A DNA stretch of 64,000 nt from NCBI RefSeq assembly GCF_029784155.1, contig NW_026597155.1:1-64000 (forward strand). Direction: 5' to 3'. This stretch comes from Uranotaenia lowii (Eukaryota; Arthropoda; Insecta; Diptera; Culicidae). The notes below the pieces were generated by a model, which searched no databases, was not told where the DNA came from, and saw only the letters and a list, made by a program, of their open reading frames with translations. The translations under genes and the position numbers were made by a program. Shown one piece after another: positions 31,232 through 43,596 of the stretch (position 1 is the stretch's first letter; every line of letters starts with the position of its first letter).

Positions 31232-33006
31232 TGTAACGGATATTTTTGTCTCACCAACAATGTCAGCAATTTGTTTTAGGGCGCCACTTCCGGATTGGAA
31301 GATGGCTGACACGTGTCGAAAATGCCGGCCAAGACCCTTTTTCAAGGCGGGTGCGGAATAAGTGGCTCGAACAATCGTTATCTAGGGTTGCGGTAGGGTT
31401 TTAACAGAAGACTCCAACACACTCGATCCCAAAACCCAAAAGCAGAATTAACGAATAAATTGAGACGTTTCAGAAGTGAATCAGACTAATAATCAAACTT
31501 GCACGCAACGACAAAGACTTGGGTAGAATTTTGCCTAAGTTTCGGGCACTCTCAAAATTATAACAGTTAAGAATTTTTTGCTAAGTTTCGTGTGTATTAT
31601 TTTCCGATTTTGCTTGCCTCCTATCTGGTTCCCTAGTTCCTAGATTTAATGGTTTACAATGGTTTGTTTTGGTAAAGTCCTTTGGTATTTTCTTTTGTAC
31701 TCACCCCACGACCAGCGTAGGTGGATTTCCGCGTGGACAGGTAGGTCTGGCTTGTGAACGATGATGGGGGCTGACGATCTGCCGATACTCGGGGGTCTTC
31801 AATCCACAACCGAGTATGACCGGGACCTTCTTCTTCTTAAGACTCCTCAGGGTCAGACGTATTCGTATTACACCCGGAAGTAGTCGAATGGAGCCACCTA
31901 GGAATAGCGGGTGACACGTGGTGACGTGTTGGCGGAGTTCTCACGACCCGGGGGTTCTCAATCCGCAACCGAGGCAGGCCCAACCAAGTGTCGATCACTG
32001 GGCACGATTTGCGGCGAATCGTGATAAACCGTGGAAAGGTACAAGCGCCGGCGGATTCCAGTCGATTTCCAATCACTTGCTGTTGCTCACTACTGCGAAG
32101 CACGATAACACGTGAGAATGTGCGGGCGTCGACAAATTCCACAACCCGGGGGTTCTCAAGCCGCAACCGAGTATGGACCAGCCAATTGTCGTTCCCAAAC
32201 GCCGCGTGGTAGATTTCGGAGCAAGCTTTTAGCCCCAGACTAACACCCACGTTGACGCGGGTTACCTGTCAACGTACAACATTAGATCTCGAGTATTTAC
32301 GCCAACCAAAAAACTTTTACCTTCTGGAAATACGCTTTACTTAGCACTAGCGTATTATTTCTATTCGACCAACTTTGAGGACACTGCCACCCTAATAAAA
32401 TTTAGTAGCAATAGTAAACCACATGTACTTTTTTTATAACAAACTATTTTTCAAGCAAATCAAACTTACTCAATTTTCCGAAATTATTTATTCACAAGAG
32501 CTAATAACTTTTACCGAAAATAACTTTTTTTTTTAACTCCAACTGGCTTTAATTATATCACATTTATATAATTTCCTAGATATAATTATCAAATTATAAT
32601 CGAACTAAGGTCTCAAAGCTTGATATCTTCTTAGCGGTTCTTCCAAGCAAGTGTCGTGGCGAGTCACAAGTCTATCAAGGCCAACCAGGAATCAGTTAAG
32701 AATTGTTGAAACAATAGGCCTGATTTTTTTAAGTTTCTTTATGATTTGCATACATACGTACGGCGGTTTTTACCGGGTTCAAGGAACAAAAGTTTCCGAC
32801 AATCCAACCCGAGAGTAATCTTGCTCAAACGGTTGAAGTGGAAACGTTAGCGTCGTTTGTTGGGTCTTGGTTAAAGCCATATCGGCCACCAGATGGCACT
32901 GTATGTTCAAAATCGGTTCAGATTAGACTAGTGCGATTCTAGCGTCTTATCTTGAATAAGGTGGTTCATAATATTTTTATTTTATTTAGACAAACAGTTC
33001 GTTACA
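31232..33006. mobile_element. Solo LTR inserted in the heptamer satellite
   Basis: The 1,775-bp insert begins TGTAACG and ends CGTTACA, a 7-bp perfect inverted terminus. ACTT flanks it on both sides (31228-31231 and 33007-33010), and the satellite continues in both directions. TG...CA ends with a 4-bp duplication fit a Ty3/gypsy solo LTR left by LTR-LTR recombination. It is not the same family as the LTRs at 13208 and 24499. Internally, a motif of CGGGGGT(T)CTCAATCC-CAACCGAG type occurs three times (about 31786, 31948 and 32147). There is no coding sequence. Orientation is undetermined. Confidence 0.85.
32886..32899 (+). promoter_or_regulatory. CTCF-consensus match in solo LTR
   Basis: CCACCAGATGGCAC fits CCASYAGRKGGCRS at all 14 positions. 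The intact retrotransposon's LTRs hold a shorter related match. Sequence match only. Confidence 0.3.
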
Positions 33007-36000
33007 ACTTTGGACTCTGGACTCTGGACTCTGGACTCTGGACTCTGGACTCTGGACTCTGGACTCTGGACTCTGGACTCTGGACTCTGGACTCTGGACT
33101 CTGGACTCTGGACTCTGGACTCTGGACTCTGGACTCTGGACTCGGGACTCGGGACTCTGGACTCGGGACTCTGGACTCGGGACTCTGGACTCTGAATTTT
33201 GATTCCTGGACTCTGGACTCTGGACTCTGGACTTTAGAATCTGAACTCTGAACTTTGGACTTTGGACTCTGGACTCTGAACTCTGAAATCTGGACTCTGA
33301 ACTCTGGACTCTGAACTCTGAATTTTGAACTCTGGACTCTAAACTCTGAACTCTGGACTCTGAATGTTTATTTCTGGACTCTGGACTCTGGACTCTGGAC
33401 TCTGAACTCTGGACTTTGGACTGTGGATTCTGGACTCTGGACTCTGGACTCTGAACTCTGGACTCTGGACTCTGGACTCTGGACTCTTGACTCTGGACTC
33501 TTGACTCTGAACTCTGGACTCTGGACTCTGGACTCTGGACTCTGGACTCTGGACTCTGGACTCTGGACTCTGAACTCTGGACTCTGGACTCTGAATTTTG
33601 AACTCTGGACTCTAAACTCTGAACTCTGGACTCTGAATGTTTATTTCTGGACTCTGGACTCTGGACTCTGGACTCTGGACTTTGGACTGTAGATTCTGGA
33701 CTCTGGACTCTGGACTCTGAACTCTGGACTCTGAACTCTGGACTCTGAACTCTGGACTCTGAACTCTGGACTCTGAACTCTGAACTTTGAATTTTGAACT
33801 CTGGACTCTAAACTCTGAACTCTGGACTCCGAATGTTTATTTCTAGACTCTGGACTCTGAACTCTGGACTCTGAACTCTGGACTTTGGACTGTGGATTCT
33901 GGACTCTGGACTCTGGACTCTGAACTCTGGACTCTGGACTCTGGACTCTGGACTCTGAACTCTGGACTCTGGACTCTGGACTCTGGACTCTGGACTCTGG
34001 ACTCTGGACTCTGGACTCTGGACTCTGGACTCTGGACTCTGGACTCTGGACTCTGGACTCTGGACTCTGGACTCTGGACTCTGGACTCTTGACTCTGAAC
34101 TCTGGACTCTGGACTCTGGACTCTGGACTCTGGACTCTGGACTCTGGACTCTGGACTCTGGACTCTGGACTCTGGACTCTGGACTCTGGACTCTGGACTC
34201 TGGACTCTGGACTCTGGACTCTGAACTCTGGACTCTGGACTTTGGACTCCGGACTATGGACTGTGGACTCTGGACTGTTGACTCTAGACTCTGGATTCTG
34301 GACTCTGGGCTCTGGACTCTGGAATCTGAACTCTGGACTCTGGACTTTGGACTCCGGACTATGGACTGTGGACTCTGGACTGTTGACTCTAGACTCTGGA
34401 TTCTGGACTCTGGGCTCTGGACTCTGGTATCTGAACTCTAAACTCTGGACTCTGGACTCTGGACTCTGGACTCTGGACTTTGGAATCTGAACTCTGGACT
34501 CTGGACTTTGGACTGTGGAATCTGAACTCTGGAATCTGGACTCTGAACTCTGGACTCTGGACTCTGGGCTCTGGACTCTGGACTCTGAACTCTGGACTCT
34601 GAATTCTGGACTCTGGACTCTGGACTCTGGACTCTGGACTCTAGACTCTGGACTCTGGATTCTGGACTCTGGACTCTGGACTCTGAACTCTGGACTCTGA
34701 ACTCTGGACTCTGGACTCTAGACTCTGGACTCTGGACTCTGGACTCTGGACTCTGGACTCTGGACTCTGGACTCTGGACTCTGGACTCTGGACTCTGGAC
34801 TCTGGATTCTGGACTCTGAACTCTGGACTCTGGGCATTGGACTCCAGACTATGGACTGTAGACACTGAACTGTTGACTCTAGACTCTGGATTCTGGACTC
34901 TGGGCTCTGGACTCTGGATTCTGAACTCTGAACTCTGGACTCTGGACTCTGGACTCTGGACTCTGGACTCTGGACTCTGGACTCTGGACTCTGGACTTTG
35001 GAATCTGAACTCTGGACTCTGGACTTTGTACTGTGGATTCTGAACTCTGGAATCTGGACTCTGAACTCTGGACTCTGGACTCTGGGCTCTGGACTCTAGG
35101 CTCTGGACTCTGGACTCTGGACTCTGGACTCTGGACTCTGGACTCTGGACTCTGGACTCTGGACTCTGGACTCTGAACTCTGGACTCTGGACTCTGGAAT
35201 CTGGATTCTGGACTCTGGACTCTGGACTTTGGAATCTGAACTCTGGACTCTGGACTTTGAACTCTGATCTCTGGACTCTTAACTCTGGACTCTGAACTCT
35301 GTACTCTAGACTCTGAATTTTGGACTCTGGACTCTGGACTCTAGACTCTGGACTCTGGACTCTGGACTCAGGACTCTGGACTCCGGACACTGGACTCTGG
35401 ACTCTGGACTCTGAACTCTGGACTCTGGACTCTGGACTCTGGACTCTGCACTCTGGACTCTGAACTCTGGACTCTGGACACTAGACTCTGAATTTTGAAC
35501 TCTGGACTTTGGACTCTGGACTTTGAGTTTTGACCTTCCGACTCTAAACACTGGATTCTGGATTCTGAACTAAAATGGAAAAAGAACATGAATTTGACTG
35601 TGGACTCTAGACTCTGAATGCTGGACTCTGGACGCTGGACTTTTAACTGTTGACTCAGGACTCTTGATTTTGGACTCTGGACTTTGGATTCTGGATTCTG
35701 GACTCTGGACTCTGGACTCTGGACTCTGGACTCTGGACTCTGGACTCTGGACTCTGGACTCTGGACTCTGGACTCTGGACTCTGGACTCTGGACTCTGGA
35801 CTCTGGACTCTGAATTCTGAACTCTGGACTTTGGATTTTGGATTCTGGACTCTGGATTCTGGACTCTGGACTCTGGACTCTGGACTTTGGACTCTGGACA
35901 CTGAACTCTGGACTCTGGACAAAAGACTCTGAATTCTGAACTCTTGTATTAGGATTTTGGATTTTGGATTTTGGATTCTGAACTCTGGACTCTGGACTCT

Positions 36001-38370
36001 GAATTCTGAACACTTGACTTTGGATTGTGGATTCTGGACTCTGAACTCTGGACTCTGGACTCTGGACTCTAGACTCTGGACTCTGGACTCTGGACTCTGA
36101 ACTCTGGACTCTGGACTCTGGACTCTGGACTCTGGACTCTGGACTCTGGGCTCTAGACGCTGGACTCTGGGATTGGGCTTTGAACTCTGGACTCTGGACT
36201 TAAGACTTTGCAATCTGAACTCTGGACTTTTGACTCTGGACTCTAGACTCTGGACTCTGGACTGTGGACTGTGGACACTGGAGTCTGGACTCTGGACTCT
36301 GGCCTCTGGACTCAAGACTCTGAATTATGAACTTTGGACTTTGGACTCTGGATTCTGGACTCTGGACCCTGGACTTTGGACTCTGGACTCTGAACTTTGA
36401 ACTCTGAACCTTAAACTCTGGACTCTGAACCTTGAACTCTGGACATTAGACTCTGAACTCTGGTTTCTGGACTTTGGACTCTGGAATCTGAACTCTGGAA
36501 TCTAGACTCTGGACTCTGGACTTTGGACTCTGGACTTTGGGCTCTGGAACCTGGACTCTAGACTCTGAATTTTGATTTCTGGACTCTGGACTCTGGACTC
36601 TGGACTCTGGATTCTGGACTCTGGACTTTGGAATCTGAACTCTGGACTCTGGACTCTGGACTCTGGACTCTGGACTCCGGACACTGGACTGTGGACTGTG
36701 GACTCTGGACTGTTGACTTTGGACTCTGGACTCTGGACTCTGGACTCTGGACTATGAACTCTGGACTCTGGACTATAGACTCTGAATTTTGAACTCCGGA
36801 CTCTGGACTCTGGGCTTTGAACTCTGGGCTTTGAACTCTGGGCTTTGAACTCTGGACTCTGGACATAAGACTTTGCAATTTGAACTCTGGATTCTGGACT
36901 CAGGACTCTAGACTCTGGACTCTGGACTTTGGACTCTGGACTGTGGACTCCGGTCTCTGGACTCTGGACTCTGGACTCTGGACTCTGGACTCTGGACTCT
37001 GGACTCTGGACTCTGGACTCTGGACTCTGGACTCTGGATTCTGGACTCTGGTCTCTGGACTCTGGAATCTGGACTCTAGACTCTGGGCTCTGGATTCTGG
37101 ACTCTGGATTCTGGATTCTGGATACTGAACTTTGGACTCTGGACACTGAGCTCTGAATTCTGGACTCTGGATTTTGGACTCAGAATTATGAACTCTGGAC
37201 TTTGGGCTCTGGACTGTGGACTCTGGACTGTGAACTCCGGTCTCTGGACTCTGGAATCTGGACTCTGGACTCTGGACTCTGGACTCTGGACTCTGGACTC
37301 TGGACTCTGTACTCTGGACTCTGGATTCTGAACTCTGGACTCTGGACTTTACAAACTGGACTCTGGACTCTGGATTCTGGACTCTGGACTCTGGATTCTG
37401 GACCCTGGACCGTGAACTGTTGACTCTGGACTGTTGACTCTGGACTCTGGAGTCTGGACTGTGGACTCTGGACTCTGGAGTCTGGACTCTGGACTCTGGG
37501 CTCTGGATTCTGGACTCTGGACTCTGAATTTTGAACTCTGGACTCTGGACTCTGGACTTTGGACACTGAACTCTGAGTTTTGACCTTTGGACTTTGGACT
37601 CTGGATTCTGGACTCTGGACTCTGGGCTCTGGATTCTGGATTCTGGGCTCTGTACTCTGGACTATGTACTCTGGACTCTGGATTTTGAACTCTGGACTCT
37701 GGAATCAGGACTCTGGACTCTGGGCTCTGGATTCTGGACTCAGGATTCTAGATTCTGGACACTGAACTTTGGACTCTGGACACTGAGCTCTGACTTCTGG
37801 ACTCTGGATTTTGGACTCAGAATTATGAACTCTGGACTTGGACTCTGGACTTTGGACTCTGGACTGTGAACTCCGGTCTCTTTACTCTGGACTCTGGACT
37901 CTGTACTCTGGACTCTGGATTCTGAACTCTGGACTCTGGACTCTGGAATCTGGACTCTGGACTCTGGGCTTTGGATTCTGGACTCAGGATTCTGTACTCA
38001 GGGTTCTGGATTCTGGATTCTGGACTCTGGACACTGAACTTTGGACTCTGGACACTGGGCTCTGAATTCTGCACTCTGGATTTTGGACTCTGAATTATGA
38101 ACTCTGAATTATGAACTCTGGACTTTGGACTCTGGACTTTGGACTCTGGACTGTGGACTCCGGTCTCTGGACTCTGGATTCTGTACTCTGAACTCTGGAC
38201 TCTGGACTCTGGACTCTGGACTCTGGACTCTTGACTCTGGACTCTGGACTCTGGACTCTGGACTCTGGACTCTGGACTCTGGACTCTGAACTCTGAACTC
38301 TGAACTCTGAACTCTGAACTCTGAACTCTATACTTTGGACTCTGAACGCTAGATTCTGGAATTTGGACAC

Positions 38371-40559
38371 TGATGATCTATGATTAATTGAAATTTGAAG
38401 CGTTCGTTTATCTTTCCATGGACTTTTTATGGAATTATGCTTGGATTTTGTTATGGTTTGCCCGTATATTGCCCGGTTTAAAAGATTGCAAAATTAGAAA
38501 TTAATTGCCCGGTTTTTGCAAGACTTTTGGGTAAAAACTTCTCAGAAGCAAAACTCTGGAATGCTTATTCTAGACTCTTTTTTCTTGACTCTAAATACTG
38601 GGCTCAGGATTTTGGTCTCTGGCTTCTGTACTCTCTACTCTTTGCGCAAGATTCTTTACTCTTGGTTTTCTTACCTCATTATAGTAATAAACCCACTTGA
38701 TACTGTGAAAGCAAAGAAGTCATACCAAAATATGTAAATCTTGAAAGAGATTGATTTATGAGAAACTTTTTAAGTGTTTTGTTGACCTTTTGAGCCTGAT
38801 TTTCAAATTTTATGCAACCCTACACTTATTCAATGCTGGCTCTGAACCTGTAAATATTGCTATGGTGGCTCCAGAGAGCAAAATTTAAAAATACTGTTAC
38901 TTTACAATGATGTGTACTAAATATAATGTCAAAAGAGACCAGATGACACAAAAAAAACGAAAATTTTAAATATTAACACAAAAATGTCTCAAAAGGATTG
39001 CAACAATACAAGTATGACAACGTAAAATAACACACAACGAAACGGACGTCTCAAATATGATAAAAATTAAGACAAAATTAACATAAGAAATTACCTTCTG
39101 AGAATGAACAAAAAGATTACACAAAAAATAACACAACAATTACACTTACATGACACAAAAATAACTTGAAAATGAATCAGCTGCCTCTGAAATTGTGTAT
39201 TAATCTATGCCAATTCTAATGGTGGCTCCAGAGAGTAAAGTTAAAAAAATGCTTGTGTTATAAATTCATGCAAAAGTTAAGAAATGTAAACTAATGCATG
39301 AAATGCTTCTTTTTACTAAACTATATTTCTATTGTGCGTTAACTCATCTCTCTGCCGGCTTTTCAGTAAACTTTCCTTAACCCACATAAGAAAACTTTAA
39401 CTCCAGCTTCTTTATCGCTGTTCGCTGCTTTCGAAAGGATTTACTCTCCCAGAAAACCATGCTTTGCACCGACAAAAGCGCGCTGTCATTTTTGCGATTG
39501 CCAAAGAAAAAGATTATTTCAGCAAGAGCAAACTCTTCAGCAGCAAGATAACAAAACTCGAAAGTTCGTAATGCGGTCGAAAATGAAGTGGTTCATTGCG
39601 GTTGTTTGAAGTTTGTTCCCCGAATTTCCGGTGTCCTGTCAGCAGCAGCAGTTACTTCGAGGAGCGCCCCGTGACACGAGCCCGCAGAATCCAGTCCGAC
39701 GACCGAGTCCGGATGACATTGAAAATTTTGCCGAAACCAACCCAAACATCCGTCCTGAACCGTCTTAAACCTGATAAAACGAAAGGTTGAAAGCTCGGGT
39801 GATTCAATTTAATCTCGTTCCCTCTCGTTTCCACACTTGAGCACACGCACACACAGTTTTGTCCCACTGGAATCCAAGCACCAAACGACGAAAATTGGAA
39901 CCATTTTAAAACTAACTTTTCTCATTCCCGGCTACCGATAATGGCTTTGAAGTTTTTCGGAACCGAAAAAGGCGGACCAGGGATTCCCACATCGCCATTT
40001 CCGGAGCTTTACATAATTAATTGAAAGTTTAAGTACCTCTGCTATTGGCTTCCGGTTGGCCGGCGATTGTCGATTGCCCAACTTGTTAATCATGTATAAT
40101 AAGAGCTGGCTCGAGAAGACGACCCTCATTAGGGACCGAAGACAGATGTTTCTTGGGAGTTTTTCGTCTGATGAATTCGACGGAATTAACGAACCAAAAT
40201 TCGTTAAAAAAAACTCAATTATCGGAAAGTGGATCAATAGTGAGATAGTTCAAAGTGATTGAGTGACATTATTTTAATCAAATTTAGATTTGAACATTTG
40301 CCTTGTGACAGACAGTAAGGCAGTTTCAATATCATCTTATACACATAAAGGCCAAATGTTTTCTTTTAAAAACAGTTTTAAAGTTAATTCTGAAATCTTC
40401 CAAAAAATCGGCTATCGAAAGTTATAACATATTTGCTCAACAATCTTCGTTAATCGGTGATAAAATATGTGAATCTTTAACATTTTTACCAAATTCCGGT
40501 AAAAAAAATAAACCCACTTCAATAATTTGTGCTTATGTGTTTTCAAGTAAAACAATAAT
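38371..40559. other. Unassigned sequence after satellite
   Basis: It contains decayed satellite units (38566-38670). GTGGCTCCAGAGAG occurs at 38865-38878 and 39222-39235, as it does on the other side of the array. A small A-rich satellite block lies at 38938-39172. Positions 39340-40260 are GC-richer, with no gene recognised. Confidence 0.4.
38938..39172. repeat. A-rich satellite, block 1 (ACAAAAATGAC-like)
   Basis: Imperfect repeats of ACACAAAAATGAC-type words spaced about 11-13 bp. This is the same sequence family and orientation as 40560-43003. Confidence 0.6.
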
Positions 40560-43003
40560 AATGAAGAAAAAAATTACAAAACTACAAAATTACAAATTAC
40601 AAAAAAAAAAATTTAAAACATAATTATAAACAACTAAAATAACAATATTAATTCAAAATTGACAAAAGTAGCAAGAAACTACACAAAATAAAGTAAAACA
40701 CACAAAAAATACAAAAAATGAATCAGAAACAATAAAAAAAGCATACAAATATGACTCGAAAAAGTCACAAAACTTACATAAAAACATCAAAAAAATTACA
40801 CAAATACGATACTAAAAAGACACTGAAATAACACCTAAATGATACACAAATGACATGAAGACAATAACTGACACCAAAAATGACATAAAAAAGAAACCAA
40901 AATTATACCAGAATTACACAAAAATAATCCAAGAAAAAAATGTCGAAAAAAATGACAAAAACATGATACAAAAATAACTAAAAATTACTTAAAAATCACA
41001 CAAAAATGATACAACAATTTAACAAAAATGATACAACAATTTAACAAAAATGATACAACAATTTAACAAAAATGATACCAAAACAAAACTACACACGAAG
41101 ATGATACAAAAACGACATGAAAATGACTCAAAAATGGCACAAATACGACAAAAAATGACTTAAATGACAATAAATAAAGTACAACTATCAAAAAAATGAC
41201 ACAAAAATTACAACAAAATGACAAAAAAAACTATAAAGAACTGACATCAAATAGTTTGGAAATGACACACAAATAAAACGAAAATGACACTAAAATTATA
41301 CAAAAATGCCACAAACACAAAAAAAATTAAAATAAAACAAACCTAATTTTCAAATAACAAATAAATGGCTCAAAAATGATACAAAAATGTTACAAAACTG
41401 AAACAAAAATCACAAAATAAAACAAAAATAATACAAAAACGCCACAGACACAAAAAAACACTAAAATAAAACAAACATAACTTAAAAATTACAAATAAAT
41501 GGCTCAAAAATGTTACAAAACTGACACAAAAATCACAAAAATACGACACTAAAATGAAACAAAAATGACAGCAAAATGATGTACAAACGACAATAAATGA
41601 CACAAAAAAGACATAAAATTGAAGAAAAATGATACAAAAATTACAAAATAACCACATAAAAATGACCGAAGTGACGTAAAATTGTAACATCAATAAATCT
41701 AAAATGTTGCAAAAATGACAACAATATAACAAGAAATGGTAACAAAATAAAGCAAAATTAGTCAAAAAAGACACATAAATCATATAAAAATGAGATGAAT
41801 GAAAATTACACAAAAACGACAAAAAAATGATTCTAATGACGATGACAATGAAGCACAGCGACACAAAAGACAAAATATGACCTAAAAACGACACAAACAA
41901 CAACAAACGACAACAAAACGACACAAAAATTACACCCAAAAGCACAAAAATGACACAAAAATGGCACCAAATGGCACAAAAAAGACACTCAAATGACACA
42001 ACAATGACACAAAAATGACACAACAATGAAAAAAGAATGATAATAAAATAAAGCAAAGAACACCAAAAAAACACATAAATGATACAAAAATTTAATTAAT
42101 TTCACAAAAATTACACAAAAACGAAAAAAGGAATGACTAAAAGGATAATAAATGAAGCACAAAGACACAAAAAAAAAGCAAACATGCCACGAAAACGACC
42201 CAAACATGACACAAACATGACAAAAATCGTCACAAAAATGAGACAAACAGGCACAAAAAAAAGACACCAAAGTAACACAAAAATGGTACACATGACACAT
42301 AAAAACAAAAAAAAAAATACATAAAACTCTAAAAAACTGACTTTTAAATTAAACATAAATATTTCTAAAAATGACACACGAATAAAACGAAAATGACTTT
42401 TAAAATGAGACGCTGCAAAAATGAGACACAAACTAGTTCTAAAATAATACCTACACAAATAAAACGAAAATGATACTAAAATGCTTAGAAAATGAGAAAC
42501 AAAGAACAAAAAAATAAAACATAGATAATTTAAAAATCACACAAAACTGACTCAAAAATGATAAAAAAAAAAATTTCACAAAACTGACACCAAAATGACA
42601 CAAATGCAATACTAAAACGACACTAAAATTACACAAAGAAGACACCAAAATTATAACACAGATGACCTAAATATCAATAAATGATATTGAATTGAAGGAA
42701 AACGACACAAAAAAAAACAAAAATTATAAAAATAATCACAAAAAAATAGCTCAAATGACACAAAATAATTCTAAAATCTTGCAAAAATGACACAACAATA
42801 TAACAAAAATGATAACAAAATTAAGCAAAATTACTCAAAAAGACACATAAATGATACAAAAATGACATTCATGAAACGAAAATTACACAAAAACGACAAA
42901 AATGACCCAAATGACTATAGATGATGCAAAACGACACAAAAAAAAAAACCACAAACATGAACCCAAAAACGACTCAAAAAAGGCACAAAAAAGATGCAAA
43001 AAT
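40560..43003. repeat. A-rich satellite, block 2 (ACAAAAATGAC-like)
   Basis: About 2.4 kb of degenerate tandem units built on ACACAAAAATGAC. One 22-bp unit is repeated three times exactly at 41002-41067. Minus-strand frames of 60-234 codons here (rich in C, F, H, V and L) only translate the repeat. It ends at a TATG microsatellite. Confidence 0.8.
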
Positions 43004-43027
43004 GTATGTATGTATGTATGTATGTAT
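43004..43027. repeat. (TATG)n microsatellite
   Basis: About six tandem TATG/GTAT units directly follow the A-rich satellite. Confidence 0.85.
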
Positions 43028-43590
43028 CCACCTTGAGTTTACGGCAGCGCCGCGGTTGTGACAAAAAAAATAACCCGCACGTCCATCTTGTTTACCACAC
43101 AATACAGTCATAACTACTCAATGAGACTTTCAAGGGAACAGAATCATAAGCAGAGGCACTTACGGTATCCAGGGTTGAAAGGGAAAAAGTCTCGAGCATC
43201 TATAACCATATTGTTGACTAACCAAAATAGCATGCAAATCATAATACCGTCCTCAAGGCTTCCGAAAAGAGGGTGCGTCCTTATTTTGCAAAAGGTAAAC
43301 AAATACTATATTTTCCTCAACTATGCCAAATTCCCTTGACATAAATTGAGGAACGTCCAGTATCCGAAACGGTACTAGCATACACGGTAACCCGCTCTTT
43401 TTGCAAAACGAGGATACCCAGATGCCCCTACCCTATACTTTAAAACGTAAAATTTTATATAATGTAATATAATATAATATGGTGTTATATGATATAATAT
43501 AATACAATATAATGGTACAATATGGTATAATATGGCATAATATAATACAAATAGACAATATAAGTTAACTGGTGCATCGCTGAATATTAA
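43028..43590. other. Unassigned spacer with AT pentamer repeats
   Basis: Positions 43456-43555 are built of TAATA/TATAA words. The first 300 bp are less AT-rich with an open 93-codon plus frame (43058-43339) of no recognised family. Confidence 0.4.
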
Positions 43591-43596
43591 TATACG

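Larger units (their letters stand above)
30385..38370. repeat. GGACTCT heptamer satellite, about 6.2 kb
   Basis: Tandem 7-bp units (GGACTCT, with variants such as GAACTCT, GGATTCT and GGACTTT) run from 30385 to 31231 and from 33007 to 38370. A solo LTR interrupts them. Because 7 is not a multiple of 3, 21 bp give a 7-codon cycle. The consensus has no stop in any frame on either strand: plus frames read (LWTLDSG)n, minus frames (SPESRVQ)n. The long open frames are therefore by-products of the repeat. Longer-period structure exists: an about 175-182-bp duplication at 30.67-31.03 kb, and a marker ending ACTCCGGTCTCT at about 36941, 37228, 37864 and 38151. Decayed units continue at about 38566-38670. 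Confidence 0.95.

Noticed and set aside
34641..36315. Minus-strand open frames of 249 and 315 codons (SPESRVQ repeats)
   Set aside because: They are the translation of the GGACTCT satellite, which lacks stops in all frames; there is no start context, unique sequence or domain.
41370..42509. Minus-strand frames rich in Cys, Phe and His resembling membrane proteins
   Set aside because: They translate the A-rich ACAAAAATGAC satellite; the apparent hydrophobicity comes from poly-T-like codons.
43004..43027. CRISPR-like or regulatory array
   Set aside because: It is a simple TATG microsatellite; no spacer/repeat alternation exists anywhere in the window.
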